64,000 nt of DNA from Sceloporus undulatus (lineage: Eukaryota; Chordata; Lepidosauria; Squamata; Phrynosomatidae). Shown here in pieces: positions 44,901-51,484 of the stretch. Below the pieces are notes generated by a model, which was given only the letters and a program-made list of their open reading frames with translations, was not told where the DNA came from and ran no database searches. Location of the stretch: positions 118,229,421-118,293,420 of the forward strand of contig NC_056526.1 of NCBI RefSeq assembly GCF_019175285.1, in the 5' to 3' direction. The position numbers were made by a program, and so were the translations under genes. Position 1 is the first letter of the stretch; each line of letters opens with the position of its first letter.

Positions 44901-46699
44901 AAGCTGCCCTGGGAGCCTTTGTGGCAGAAGAGTGGGGTGTAAATACTCTAAATAAATAAATATAGGGTTGCACTGTCCTTTCTGAAACCATGGAAAGGCA
45001 TTGCCAGTCAGATCACTAGTCCATCTAACTTAGTAGTGACTAATTCTTGACAGTGCAATCCTGTATGTGTGTACTCAGAGGCAGGTCCCATCAAATTTAG
45101 TTTGCTTCTAGGTAGGTGGACATGGGATCATGGTCTCTGGCAACTTCTTTATTTTCTTTTGCTATATAATCTTCAGTTTTTATCTGAGGTGTGTTAATTA
45201 GTACTGTAACAATTTTTAAAAACCTTCCTAATGTCTAAGAATTGATTTTATAATATATAACTGGGGCTGTTGTTAACCTATCCATGACCAAAAATCTATG
45301 CAAACTAAGGCCCCATGCCAAACTAAAGCTGATTTGGGTCACTTTGGAGGTTCAGTATGCTGTTTAAATGATGCATGTGTCCTAAGAGTCCAGAAGCCAC
45401 ACCAAAGCCATGCTCCAGTCCTAAGGACTTTTTAGTAATTTGGGCTTGAAACAAAGTTTTTGTACATTCAACTGTAAGAAAGCAAAGGTGTAACTATCTC
45501 AGCCATCTATGTGGACAATTTGGGATTTTTTAATATTTTGGATTTTGGGGTAAGGGAGACTCAACCTGTATTTGAATGATGTTTCATCTTTCGTTGACAC
45601 TTGGTTGTCATTTAAATTGGCCAGATCATTATCAATATGTAAAAATGTGCTTGGAAGTAACATGTTGTATATTATACTCCCCACTTTGTTCATGTTTTTA
45701 CACCTCATTTCATGGTAGGAAATCCAGCAGGTGAAGACCCTTGAGGAATTGGAGACTTTCATGCTCAAACATGGTGAAAATATCATTGACACTCTGGGAG
45801 CAGAAGTTGACCGTCTTGAGAGGGAGCTAAAGGTAAGATTTGGCTGGTAAAAGGAATAATTGAAAATACAGAATCAGGAGCTGAACATGTTGTCATTGCC
45901 CAAAAATGTGGTCAGTGAGGCTGTGAGAATGGTCTATAGCCATGTTCCTATTTGTTAGTCCCAACTGGAGTAGATCCATTGAATTAATTGTTGAATGGTG
46001 AATTAAAATGTCGGTAATTCCCATTGATTTAATGTGTCTAATTGAGACTAACAGTAATGTTTAGGTTATTTCTGGACGTAATTCAATATGCTGGTTATGG
46101 CCCATAAGCTTCCATGTTTATCTGCTTGAACTCAGCTTTGAGATCTTCTAGGGAGAACATTCTCTTAGTTCTGTCATCCTCAGAGGCACATGGGCATACC
46201 TGGGTGTGCTATTTGTGGTAGTAAATGTATATGTTAGTCAGGGTGAGGGTGGGGATAAGAGTGTGTGTGGATGCGTTACACTTACCAAGACAGGTTTTAG
46301 CAGAGTTTTGAACCCATGCATCATCAAATCCAGCATAACACTTGATTGCATGCATCCCTGGTGGCTCAGGACACCAGGAGCCCTGGTGGCACAGTTGTTA
46401 AATGCCTGTACTGCAGCCACTCACTCAGGTTTGTGAGTTCAATACCAGCAAAAGGGCTCAAGTTTGACTCAGGATTGCATCCTTCTGAGGTCGCTAAAAT
46501 TAGTACCCAGTTGTTGGGGGCAATTAGCTTACACATTGTAAAACTACTTAGGGAGTGCTTAAGTGCACTGATAAGCGGTATAAAAATGTACTTGCTACTT
46601 GCTATTGGTGCACTTTCTTGATGATTGTTAAAAGTATGATCAATTTTGTTTCAGAAACAGAATCCTGAGGTGCGGCATGTAGATCTGGAAATACTGTAA
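17791..46699 (+). CDS. SLC30A9: SLC30A9 (ZnT9), mitochondrial zinc transporter, 18 exons
   Basis: A cation diffusion facilitator that exports zinc from mitochondria (known for the human protein, also called HUEL/GAC63). CDS exons: 17791-17910, 21543-21713, 28085-28141, 30282-30381, 31160-31252, 31636-31718, 33998-34056, 35027-35094, 35963-36065, 37589-37644, 39051-39186, 40934-40973, 42865-42936, 43524-43631, 44150-44315, 44537-44666, 45719-45832, 46655-46699. All junctions are GT-AG with matching phases, giving about 573 residues (human 568). Residues 1-40 are an Arg-rich, presequence-like N terminus. Residues about 117-228 are an XPA-like domain containing SLEVWGSPEAL. Residues about 235-450 hold six membrane segments, with HxxxD at H277/D281 in TM2. 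The protein ends in HVDLEIL. Exon 1 lacks one base (a frameshift after CCG at 17,799), probably an assembly error. A conserved Trp in exon 11 reads Cys. Confidence 0.96.
17940..18212 (+). repeat. VNTR in SLC30A9 intron 1, about 30-bp units, about nine copies
   Basis: Units read GCCCATAGGGGATCGCTGGG followed by GAGCCCTT, with copies differing by 1-3 bases in the G and C runs. The array starts about 30 bp after the exon 1 donor, inside the GC-rich promoter-proximal zone. The overlapping Gly/Pro/Ser-rich open frames on both strands are products of the periodicity. Confidence 0.9.
18400..18865 (+). repeat. Segment repeated at 22,399-22,565 (intron 2)
   Basis: GAGGTGGCCTAATACT, TGTTAAGGATTTTGGAGTTT and GACTGACATGGTTATTCTTC followed by CTTTCTCATGGTTTCTG recur in the same order in intron 2 (AAGGTGGCCTAATACT, TGTTAAGGATTTTGGAATTT, GACTGACATGGCTATTCTTC). 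In this copy the blocks are interrupted by about 200 bp. Both copies run into a tRNA-derived SINE of the same family. This is either a repeat family or an intragenic duplication. Confidence 0.6.
18866..18962 (-). mobile_element. tRNA-derived SINE fragment
   Basis: GTGCCTTCAAACCATTTCTG, GGTTTTCTTGGCAAGATTTG and CATCTGAGGCTGAGAAAG are the 3' half of the SINE family seen at 22,545-22,745. The tRNA-like head has been lost. Not coding. Confidence 0.6.
19205..19328. mobile_element. Foldback MITE (hAT-like family)
   Basis: GCCAGATGTTGTTGGGCTAT and AGCTCCCAGCATC on the left pair with GATGGGAGTTTCAGTTCAAC and AACTTCTGGAGGGC on the right. The right flank (GTCCACCCCTGC) is the typical end of a very common squamate family. 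Confidence 0.6.
19330..21542 (+). other. Rest of SLC30A9 intron 1
   Basis: Non-coding intron sequence. Short AT-rich runs and a TTTATTTATTT stretch near 20,398 are present. No further exon or confident repeat was seen. The polypyrimidine tract TTTCATGTTTTCTTCAG leads to exon 2. Confidence 0.5.
21543..21713 (+). CDS. SLC30A9: SLC30A9 exon 2
   Basis: Encodes (G)WQVPIKFGSPLPKLPGSYL and onward to GSAQKTS. WQ-x4-FGS matches human EWQNLVTFGS. The exon is poorly conserved and Ser/Gln-rich, as in other species, and links the presequence to the XPA-like domain. 171 bp, phase 1 at both ends. Confidence 0.9.
22100..22330 (+). repeat. Local tandem duplication in intron 2
   Basis: CTGATCTGAATGTCTGTAGG followed by CTTTTCTCTT at about 22,112 is repeated at about 22,240 as CTGATCTGAATGTCTGTAGC and CTTTTCTCTT. 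The 130 bp between holds GCTTCCTCTGAGGCTGAGAG, a piece of the tRNA-derived SINE family. Confidence 0.6.
22545..22745 (-). mobile_element. tRNA-derived SINE
   Basis: Read on the + strand: GTTCCTTCAAGTTGTTTTTG, GGTTTTCTTGGCAAGATTG, CCTCTGAGGCTGAGAAAAT, GGGTCACCCAGGCTGAG, then ATTTGAACCCTGGTCTCC. The last is the reverse of a tRNA B box (GGTTCAAAT). This fits a nearly complete minus-strand copy of an abundant squamate SINE. Confidence 0.7.
23440..23580. mobile_element. Foldback MITE (hAT-like)
   Basis: ATTTTGGACTTCAACTTCCA on the left pairs with TGGAAGCTAAAGTCCAAAA on the right. The outer CAGTGATCCGCAGTC pairs with GATTGAGAATCACC. Same family as 49,748-49,867. Confidence 0.65.
23795..23935. mobile_element. 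Foldback MITE (hAT-like)
   Basis: Starts GAGTGGGGAACCTGTGACCC, with TTGCAACTCCCAGCATGCCT in the middle and TGGGAGCTGGAATTCAGCAA on the right. The CAACTCCCAGCATGCC block resembles part of the 76-bp monomer of the large array. Confidence 0.6.
24114..24335. mobile_element. Tigger-like non-autonomous element, CpG-rich
   Basis: Begins CAGTGGGCTCTCGCCTTATG after TA. GATCCGTTCCGGATCC and CCTCCGCATAAGGCGAATTC pair with the start. CTCAAGCCCCATTGTAAACA is shared, in reverse orientation, with the element at the right edge of the window. High CpG retention suggests a relatively young copy. Confidence 0.55.
24620..24765 (-). mobile_element. tRNA-derived SINE, diverged
   Basis: AACATAGGAAGCTGCCTTAT and ACTGAGTGAGAC are the reversed 3' end of a known amniote SINE. 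GACTGAATCTGGAAC and TTTGCAAAACATGTCCTGG correspond to its reversed B-box region. The copy at 38,905 is the same family in + orientation. Confidence 0.6.
24770..28084 (+). other. Rest of SLC30A9 intron 2
   Basis: AT-rich intron sequence. A short AAAGT run lies near 25,392, and a long T run at 28,060-28,079 forms the tract before exon 3. The open frames here have no family resemblance. I recognised no element with confidence. Confidence 0.5.
28085..28141 (+). CDS. SLC30A9: SLC30A9 exon 3
   Basis: Encodes (A)RDASSQTSPLPQQPIHVK, corresponding to the human stretch that ends KQEPLQVR. Only 57 bp, phase 1 at both ends, so it could be skipped without a frame change. A long T tract and ACATAG precede it. 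Confidence 0.85.
28568..28915. mobile_element. Possible MITE in intron 3
   Basis: Starts TAGGGTTGCCACATTTAGC, as some squamate MITEs do. GGCTATTTACTGGCAGG at about 28,709 pairs with GGCCAGTAAATAGCC at about 28,864. The two inverted segments are about 140 bp apart. Weakly supported. Confidence 0.35.
30282..30381 (+). CDS. SLC30A9: SLC30A9 exon 4
   Basis: Encodes (V)KAVLKKREYGPKYTKNNF and on to RAINEFCLKS. Nearly identical to human VKAVLKKREYGSKYTQNNF. Start of the XPA-like region. Phase 1 in, phase 2 out. Confidence 0.96.
30541..30655 (-). mobile_element. LINE/SINE 3' tail fragment
   Basis: TTTATTTATTAGAGTACTTA, CACCCTTCAGCCCTAAAGGC and TCAGAGCGGCTTACAATTAT are the reverse of the tail seen in + orientation at 62,205-62,295 (AATTGTAAGCCACTCTGATA, GGGCTGAAGGGCGGTG). 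Confidence 0.55.
30931..30963. repeat. TG microsatellite
   Basis: About 14 TG units followed by CGTGC in intron 4. Confidence 0.9.
31160..31252 (+). CDS. SLC30A9: SLC30A9 exon 5
   Basis: Encodes (S)DLDQLRKIRRRSPHDDTE and on to FLRADVEA(K). Close to human DLEQLRKIRRRSPHEDTE. Basic IRRRSP segment of the XPA-like domain. Phase 2 in and out. Confidence 0.96.
31636..31718 (+). CDS. SLC30A9: SLC30A9 exon 6
   Basis: Encodes SLEVWGSPEALAQERKRRK followed by EAEIEYRE. SLEVWGS-EAL is shared with the C-terminal part of the DNA repair protein XPA, a known similarity of this family. The donor is a perfect GTAAGT. Confidence 0.97.
32010..32145 (-). mobile_element. Penelope-like element 3' end (tentative)
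   Basis: ATCGAAGGCTTTCATGGCCG, TTTTTCGGGCTATGTGGCCA, TTCTAGAAGAGTTTATTCCT and CAGCATCTGTGGCTGGCATC follow the order of a well-known squamate repeat. I associate the minus-strand reading (KMPATDAGE-like) with the C-terminal end of Penelope-like elements. The family name is from memory and uncertain. Confidence 0.4.
32553..32766. mobile_element. Foldback MITE, family of 39,401-39,633
   Basis: GGCCTGTACAGCTGCTTTGG, GTCACTTTGGACATATGCTG and TTTAAATGACACACGCATC on the left pair with AACAGCATATCTCCAAAGTG, CTGAAGCAGCTTTATTTTGG and CCTGT on the right. The arms meet near 32,655 at GTACTTAGGACTGGAAC. Confidence 0.75.
33135..33785 (+). mobile_element. CR1-family LINE, 3' part
   Basis: Forward-strand pieces follow the CR1 ORF2 C-terminal pattern: NRSWKIIVPIYSALVRLHRE and YHVQLGYHALEI, equal to the RS-EVI-PLYSALVRPHLEY-VQFW motif. 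They are followed by a GGAGGCAAAATAGCTCTCTT-type stretch, ACTGTTATGCAA, and the tail CTTCCAGCACTATGATTC. The copy is 5'-truncated with internal stops. Confidence 0.75.
33998..34056 (+). CDS. SLC30A9: SLC30A9 exon 7
   Basis: Encodes (N)LFRNQRLLKEYKDFLGETK (human RLFRNQKILREYRDFLGNTK). Last piece before the membrane domain. Ends in phase 0. Confidence 0.96.
35027..35094 (+). CDS. SLC30A9: SLC30A9 exon 8
   Basis: Encodes PRSTTSTLFLSGPGKVVMVA and ICI, the start of TM1. The donor ATGTAAGT gives phase 2. Confidence 0.95.
35963..36065 (+). CDS. SLC30A9: SLC30A9 exon 9 (TM1 end and TM2, HxxxD)
   Basis: Encodes NGLNFFFKLLAWVYTGSAS, then MFSEAIHSLVDTCNQ. HSLVD is the zinc-site HxxxD signature of TM2 (human HSLSD). 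Ends in phase 0. Confidence 0.97.
36641..36791. repeat. Long near-perfect hairpin in intron 9
   Basis: Left arm 36,641-36,705 starts CTGCTTTATCACACTAGGGG and continues GCAAACAGTATTTAAATGAG. Right arm 36,725-36,791 ends CCCCTAGTGTGATAAAGCAG, preceded by CTCATTTAAATACTGTTTGC. The first 40 bases of the left arm are complementary to the last 40 of the right arm without a mismatch that I can see. The inner 25 show a few differences. The loop is about 19 bases. No coding capacity; probably a young foldback MITE. Confidence 0.9.
37589..37644 (+). CDS. SLC30A9: SLC30A9 exon 10
   Basis: Encodes ALLALGISQSVRTPDPSH(P). PDPSHPYGF across the junction is the conserved loop between TM2 and TM3. Confidence 0.96.
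38905..39035 (+). mobile_element. tRNA-derived SINE, 5' part
   Basis: CATAGCTTAGTGGCGGAGCA is an A box and AGGTTCAATTCCAGG a B box, in tRNA spacing. CAAGCAGGTCTGAGCTGG follows. It lies directly upstream of the exon 11 branch/pyrimidine region, ending about 20 bp before the tract. Confidence 0.7.
39051..39186 (+). CDS. SLC30A9: SLC30A9 exon 11 (TM3)
   Basis: Encodes (P)YGFTNMRYIASLISGVGIF, MMGAGLSCYHGIIGLLNPQ and PIESLLW. Human has LSWYHG; here the codon at 39,130-39,132 is TGT (Cys) rather than TGG. Phase 2 in, phase 0 out. Confidence 0.96.
39401..39633. mobile_element. Foldback MITE, complete copy
   Basis: GGCCTGTTACAGACTGCCAA and AATAAAGCTGC at the left are mirrored by GCAGCTTTATTTTGGCAGTC and TGTAACAGGCC at the right. 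The arms continue through GGAGGTATG...TTTAAATGATGCATGCATCC and meet near 39,515. Partial relatives lie at 32,553-32,766, 42,429-42,470 and 45,309-45,428. Confidence 0.85.
40098..40325 (-). mobile_element. tRNA-derived SINE, near complete
   Basis: GTGTGCCTTCAAGTCATTTC, GAGGATTGCCTTTGCCTTCC, TCTGAGGCTGAGAGAATG, AGTGTGTTTCCATGGC and GGGGATTCAAATTCTGCTC (reversed B box) are in the order of the family at 22,545. Confidence 0.75.
40934..40973 (+). CDS. SLC30A9: SLC30A9 exon 12 (TM4 start)
   Basis: Encodes AYCILAGSLVSEG(A), identical to human. The smallest coding exon apart from the terminal one. Phase 1 out. Confidence 0.96.
40974..42864 (+). other. SLC30A9 intron 12
   Basis: Mostly unremarkable intron. 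A GAGA run lies at about 42,250-42,280. A partial copy of the foldback MITE lies at about 42,429-42,470 (GGGCCCATACAGACATAAAT, CTGCTTCGGGTCACTC). Confidence 0.5.
42865..42936 (+). CDS. SLC30A9: SLC30A9 exon 13 (TM4 end and loop)
   Basis: Encodes TLLVAINEIRRSARTRGVSF and YQY. The cytosolic loop between TM4 and TM5 is short and basic, without the His-rich loop of other ZnT proteins, as is typical for ZnT9. Confidence 0.96.
43524..43631 (+). CDS. SLC30A9: SLC30A9 exon 14 (TM5)
   Basis: Encodes (V)MQARDPSTNVVLLEDTAAV, LGVTLAATCMGLTSLT. LLEDTAAVLG is the TM5 signature of ZnT9, where the usual HxxxD is replaced by E-D. Confidence 0.96.
44150..44315 (+). CDS. SLC30A9: SLC30A9 exon 15 (TM6)
   Basis: Encodes NPYYDSLGSLGVGTLLGVV, SAFLIYTNTEALLGRSIQP and DQLQRLTELLESDPAV(R). 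Contains TM6 and the start of the C-terminal cytosolic domain. The RLTELLE segment includes an LxxLL-like spacing. Confidence 0.97.
44537..44666 (+). CDS. SLC30A9: SLC30A9 exon 16
   Basis: Encodes AIHDVKATDMGMSKVRFKAE, VDFDGRIVTRSYLEKQDIEQ and LLQ. Core of the C-terminal CDF domain. Phase 2 in, phase 0 out. Confidence 0.97.
44845..44962 (+). mobile_element. LINE/SINE 3' tail
   Basis: GATTGTAAGCCCGAAGGCAG, GTAAGCTGCCCTGGGAGCC and GGGGTGTAAATACTCTAAAT with AAATAAATA at the end are a tail common to several squamate non-LTR families. Confidence 0.5.
45045..45130. mobile_element. MITE fragment
   Basis: GTGCAATCCTGTATGTGTGT, ACTCAGAGGCAGGTCCCATC and GTAGGTGGACATGGGATCAT resemble the squamate family seen more clearly at 53,715-53,810. 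Confidence 0.4.
45309..45428. mobile_element. Foldback MITE, left arm only
   Basis: GGCCCCATGCCAAACTAAAG, TTGGGTCACTTTGGAGGTTC and TTTAAATGATGCATGTGTCC correspond to the left arm of 39,401-39,633. The copy stops after TCCAGTCCTAAGGACT. Confidence 0.6.
45719..45832 (+). CDS. SLC30A9: SLC30A9 exon 17
   Basis: Encodes EIQQVKTLEELETFMLKHGE, NIIDTLGAEVDRLERELK, as in human with minor changes. Phase 0 at both ends. Confidence 0.97.
46365..46612 (+). mobile_element. tRNA-derived SINE, near full length
   Basis: GAGCCCTGGTGGCACAGTTG (A-box region), TGTGAGTTCAATACCAGC (B box), GAGGTCGCTAAAATTAGTAC, TTGGGGGCAATTAGCTTACA and GATAAGCGGTATAAAAATGT, ending in CTTGCTACTTGCTAT repeats. This is the structure of a well-known squamate SINE. 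Confidence 0.8.
46655..46699 (+). CDS. SLC30A9: SLC30A9 exon 18 (terminal coding)
   Basis: Encodes KQNPEVRHVDLEIL and a TAA stop. The C-terminal residues are identical to human apart from R to Q near the start. Confidence 0.97.
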   Translation, partial: KQNPEVRHVDLEIL

Positions 46700-48000
46700 G
46701 CTTTGTGGATACACCATTTAAGGTCTCTCTTCTGGATCAGCTGTGTTGAGGAACAGAGCAACTCCTGAAACTGGAGGGATCTTCAGCCATCATTGCGTTT
46801 AACCCTCCTGATTTTAGCGCTGTTCCCCTTCCCCTCTTCTTTCCAGAAGATCAATGGGTTTCTTTGGACTGGTTTCCAAGGACAGCTGTTTGCCATCTCT
46901 TTACTTGTGAATTTGTTGTAGAGATGAATATTTTGGACTAGAAACTTTTAAGTTATTGAAATGTCAGTTTCTGAAAAAATACACACTATATGTATTTGCT
47001 GCCCTACTTCAACTTTTAGTATCTTGTTTGCACAGTGAGTTCCCATGCAGCTGCTATTTTTGGAGCATTTGTTAGGGATCTTTAAGATGTAGTCATGACC
47101 CTGTAAAGGTTGCGTTCCTTCTTGGATCACATGGATTTAGGCATTTTTGGGAGTAACTTGTATGAACTCGATGAAAACCCAGTGTTTTCCCTCTGCATTG
47201 TGAGATGGAAATCTACCTAACTTAGTATATTTCATCATTTCTACAGTGTCATACATCAGCTGCCATTCATTGTCCTAAAGCAAGCTGAGTTACTGCAAAG
47301 AATGGATGTGAGTAAATGGACTTAACTGATGGATCATTTCATAAATTGGCATTGCATCTTGGCAAACTATGCACCTTCTGCCCTTGTAGTCCAGGCACAG
47401 TGTCTGTGCATGTGTGTTTACTGTGGCACTGGTCTCCTAAAAGGCAATTTCACCTCTTGGACAGAAGTTCCAAGTGTTACTTGAAGTAGTCTGGGAGTAC
47501 CTCCAGGATGGCAGCAGGCATGTTCTCAGAAATAATTTATAGACATGGCCTGTGTCTGTTTTTCTTTTCAAATCTTAGTTGATTTTTTAAATCTACTTTC
47601 TGACTTTCTAATTGCCAACTATGTAATGTCTGAATCAAAAATATGATCATCATTTGCTATCCTGCTTGGTTAAACATCCATTGTTCTTCTGATTTTCCTT
47701 TGTTCATTGCCACTTGCGACATATTTATAGATGCAGGGAGAAATAAGTAGAACATACTAGATACTCTAAAATGCAGTGAGAAGCTTTATAGTATAAGTAG
47801 GGCAAGGACCCAGAGACAAAAAAAAAAAAAAAACCTGTGCAGCAAAGCCCCTGCTCCCAAGAGGGCTTCGGGGATGTGTTTCTCAAACAGCAAAGTGTTT
47901 CCGAAGCTGGTGTGTGTGTCAAAAGCAACATGCTACACTCTTATAGGTCTGCTGTTTGAATCAAATACTGTACCAATAAAATAGCACTAAGCGACAGCTC
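46700..48000 (+). other. SLC30A9: SLC30A9 3' UTR
   Basis: Sequence after the stop is free of strong repeats. The first good poly(A) signal, AATAAA at 47,975-47,980, would give a UTR of about 1.3 kb. An A run (about 47,818-47,834) lies within it. Use of a more distal signal cannot be excluded. Confidence 0.55.
47975..47980 (+). terminator. SLC30A9: Candidate SLC30A9 poly(A) signal
   Basis: Canonical AATAAA 1.28 kb after the stop codon. Cleavage would be expected 10-30 bases later. No transcript evidence. Confidence 0.5.
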
Positions 48001-51000
48001 AAAGGACTGTTCCAAGGCCATCTTAGAATATTTAATTTATAACTGGCACAGCTTTAGTTCTGAATGGTAAATGAAGTATTACAGCATGAGAAACTTGCCT
48101 ATAGGGAATAGAATAGCCACATTAAATGTGAGAGTTGCTTTCAGTAATCTTAAAGCAGTGAGTTCACAGCTTGGGCTCTGAACACTACCCCATAGGGAAC
48201 CTGTGAGAAGTAGAAATCAAATTACAAATGCTTGAGCTTGGGTTACAAGCTGGAACTATTTAGCACAGCTTGAATTTTTTTTGGGGGGGGGGGGGGCGAG
48301 GGCTACCAACCCCAGAATCTATGCTGTCACCACGGCCAATAGCTGTACTGCATTGGGGATTCTGGGAGTTGTAGTCCTCCAAGCTTGCTCTTCTGAGTTC
48401 TGCTTTGGAATCAAAGTCAGAGGAAAGTGTACTTTGAAGGGAGCTGGTTTAAGGGGCTTATAGCCTTCATTGTCAGAGTCTGGTGGACTGGTTCACACAG
48501 ACATATATACATCCCTTGGTTTCTTAATGCTTCATGTGTCAATTTGCTGTACTGAGAGAGATTTTGTTTTGAGGTTGCAGTTTGACTGATGCTGCCATGT
48601 GATGGACATGCATATGTGAGCCAGCTGTTCAGAATGGAAAAGTGGGAAAACTTGCTTTGCAAGTAAACATTTTAAGCACTTTAAAAATATTTGTGTTACT
48701 TATTGAAAAGACTTTGAATTCCCAGATTTTTTTAGTGATGAAATGTGGCCTTGATGGCACACTCAAACATTGGTATGGAGCCCTGCCATAGAAAATAATA
48801 TGTACCAGTGACGATTAAAAATTATGGTGGAGAGCAAAATCTGTTAGTGGTGTGAAAATTTTAAATGTCATTTCTAGAATTAACAGTCATTGTAAAATAG
48901 CACAACTTTTGACAGCTGCGTTTTTTTTAAAGTGTAGAAATGTTCCAATTCTTACATTTCAGAAATCTGGTTGTATATATTGTAATTAGTGTGTAATTAT
49001 AGTTTTGTTACATACATTTAGAAGTAAAAGAGCTACTCTTTATTTTTTAGTTCTTCAGGGCAATTTGTTAGTCAATTGTCCACTGAGGTTGAATCCTGTC
49101 CTCTATCTATGTTACAAGTAACCTTTCAATCACGTTCAGCTAAACCAACATTGTGCACCTGTACACACCTGGGAGGTTCTTTATGCACATGGAGCCAAGA
49201 GTCAAAGCAATGTTCTGAATGGAGAAAATACTACTTCCACATTTATTATTATATGCTTGTATTTTTAGTTGTAGGACTGTTTCTTCCATGGTAATGAATG
49301 AAGATGCCTGCTTGCACTACTTGCCAAGCTGTAGTTCAAAAGCACAGTTGAGCTATTTCATTTAAAGCAGAATTTCTTCCCACCTATTATGTGCTATGGA
49401 TGAGCTTGCAAATGGCCATTGTGGCTTGTAGGAAGGCCAAATGGGCAGGGAAACCTAACCAAAGATTCTACATTTGGATTACAACTTCTTTGCGTAAGTG
49501 TGCAGGCACAGATAGGTTAGTATGAATTTTATGGACTGGTGGCTTTTATGGACTTGTATGCAAGTCTGGCTTTGGACAATATCTTAGATATAGATAAAAA
49601 TGTGTTAAAATTGTGTAACCAAGAGCTATGTTTTAAAGTACTGTAGTGTTTGGCAGGGAATGGCCCTTCACTGGTTGTTGGACCACAATTCCCATCAGTC
49701 AGCTATGCTGACTAGAATTGATATGAGTTGTAGTTCAGCATTCTCTGGAGCAGTAATTCCCAAATTCTGACCTTTTAGGTGCTTTGGGGTTCTATTCCCA
49801 GAAGCTGTGGCCATCTGGGAACTGAAGTCCAAAACACCTATAAGGCCAACGTTTGGGAATCACTGCTCTGCAGTCGCAGGTTGCCCACCTGGGTTTTAAA
49901 AGCAAAGTCTAAAATTGGTAAACAGTTGTTTCTAATATTTTCCCATCTAATATACCACTGATGTTCTAATTCTCTGAGGTGAGGAACCTTTGGCCCACCA
50001 GGTGTACTGGATTTCAACTCCTATAAGCTCCAGTCCACAGGCACTGTGGGATTTTAGTCCAAAATATTTAGAGGGTGTTCTAATGGGTGAAGGTTAACAC
50101 AGTGATTCTAAGTAGTGAGGGCAGGTCAGTCTGCCAGAAGCGTGTTATACAAAGTTTTAAGGAGTGGTAGGCTCCTGACACAGAGCATCGATCCTTGGGA
50201 TGATCAATACATGAGCAGGCTCAATGTCTCCTGAAAGGCAACTATGCCTGATCCATACTGAATTAGTGGAATGAATATTGCCCCCCCCCCAAATTCCAGA
50301 ATGCTGCTGAGTTTGAACAAAGTTACTGTAACATGTTTATAAAAATATGGTCATTGGGTTGTTCTGCCTTTTCTGACACTATTAGGTGTAACCAGCTGTG
50401 TGCAACCAGCCCACTGCATACAGCTGGTTGCACACAGTCGTCCTTAGAAATCTCTTGTGTTCTTTGCTATGGAAAAGATTGATGATGTGGACATGTGTTA
50501 CACTAAGTTCAGAAGGTGACTGAAGGATAATTAAAGGTAAGAAATACTGGGCCAATGAGAATGTTGTGATGTTGCTGTCTTCCATATTGTTCATCACTAC
50601 TTTGTTATGTGGAGTTGTACAGGCTTAAAGAAGATTAAAATAGTATTTACCGCTGAATGGGACAAATGATAATAGAAAAGAAACCAGTAACAAAGAAGAT
50701 AGTCATATTTGTTGAACAATAATAGTCTCCAGCCCAAACTAGTTTGGTACAACTGGAGTACTTTGAATAGGCACTGGAGGAGCTGTAGTAATATTTAGCA
50801 GCTGAGTGCATTCATGTGCATAATTTCTGGAGTCTGGATGGAAACATAATATCTGCAGCTTACAATTTGTGATGATGCAGCCTTCATTTTCAATATGTAA
50901 TATTTTAATACATTCTGAGTTGTCATTGAATAACTGTTACTCCAGTTTTATAGTCAAATGGTGGTTGGTAATATAAATCAGATTGGCAGCTGTTACACTT

Positions 51001-51484
51001 TTGGCTTTATTAGTTTGTTGGATGTGAGAGAATTGTTTTAATGTTTTAAAAAAGCCCACAAACATCATAATCTCTCTGTTCCAAAAGCAACTGAGCCAAC
51101 TTTTAAAATGTACATTTCTATCCAAACTCTCATATAGTTACTGAGAGTATCTGGAAGCTTATTGGGTATCATTGGTGTAAACTTCAACCAACTTATACTT
51201 GGTCTAACGTAATCTAGGTACAGTAATATGGATGAAAAACATTTGAAACATAATGAAACTGTTAAAGGTTAGTTTGTCACTCTGTGGCCCCTTAACTCCT
51301 TGTAAAATCTGCTGTGTAGGTCTTTCCCATGTAAACTTTTCCCTTCAAAAAATTGGTGCAATATTGGTAGGTGACAGAGCCAGTGGATGTGACCAAGTTA
51401 CTAAATTCTAAATAGATGTGACCAAGTTATTTTCATGGGGTGTGAAGGAGAACAGTTAAGCAAGCAAAGGTTACCTCCCTGTAT
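48001..51484. other. Region 3' of SLC30A9, repeat-poor apart from MITEs
   Basis: G run at about 48,283-48,296 and C run at about 50,280-50,291. A GATTCTGGGAGTTGTAGTCC piece at about 48,358 is a fragment of the foldback MITE family. A 15-bp-stem hairpin lies at 50,396-50,438. No gene was seen. Confidence 0.5.
49748..49867. mobile_element. Foldback MITE (hAT-like), complete copy
   Basis: GAGCAGTAATTCCCAAATTC at the left is mirrored by GTTTGGGAATCACTGCTC at the right. Inside, GCTTTGGGGTTCTATTCCCA pairs with TGGGAACTGAAGTCCAAAAC. Confidence 0.75.
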
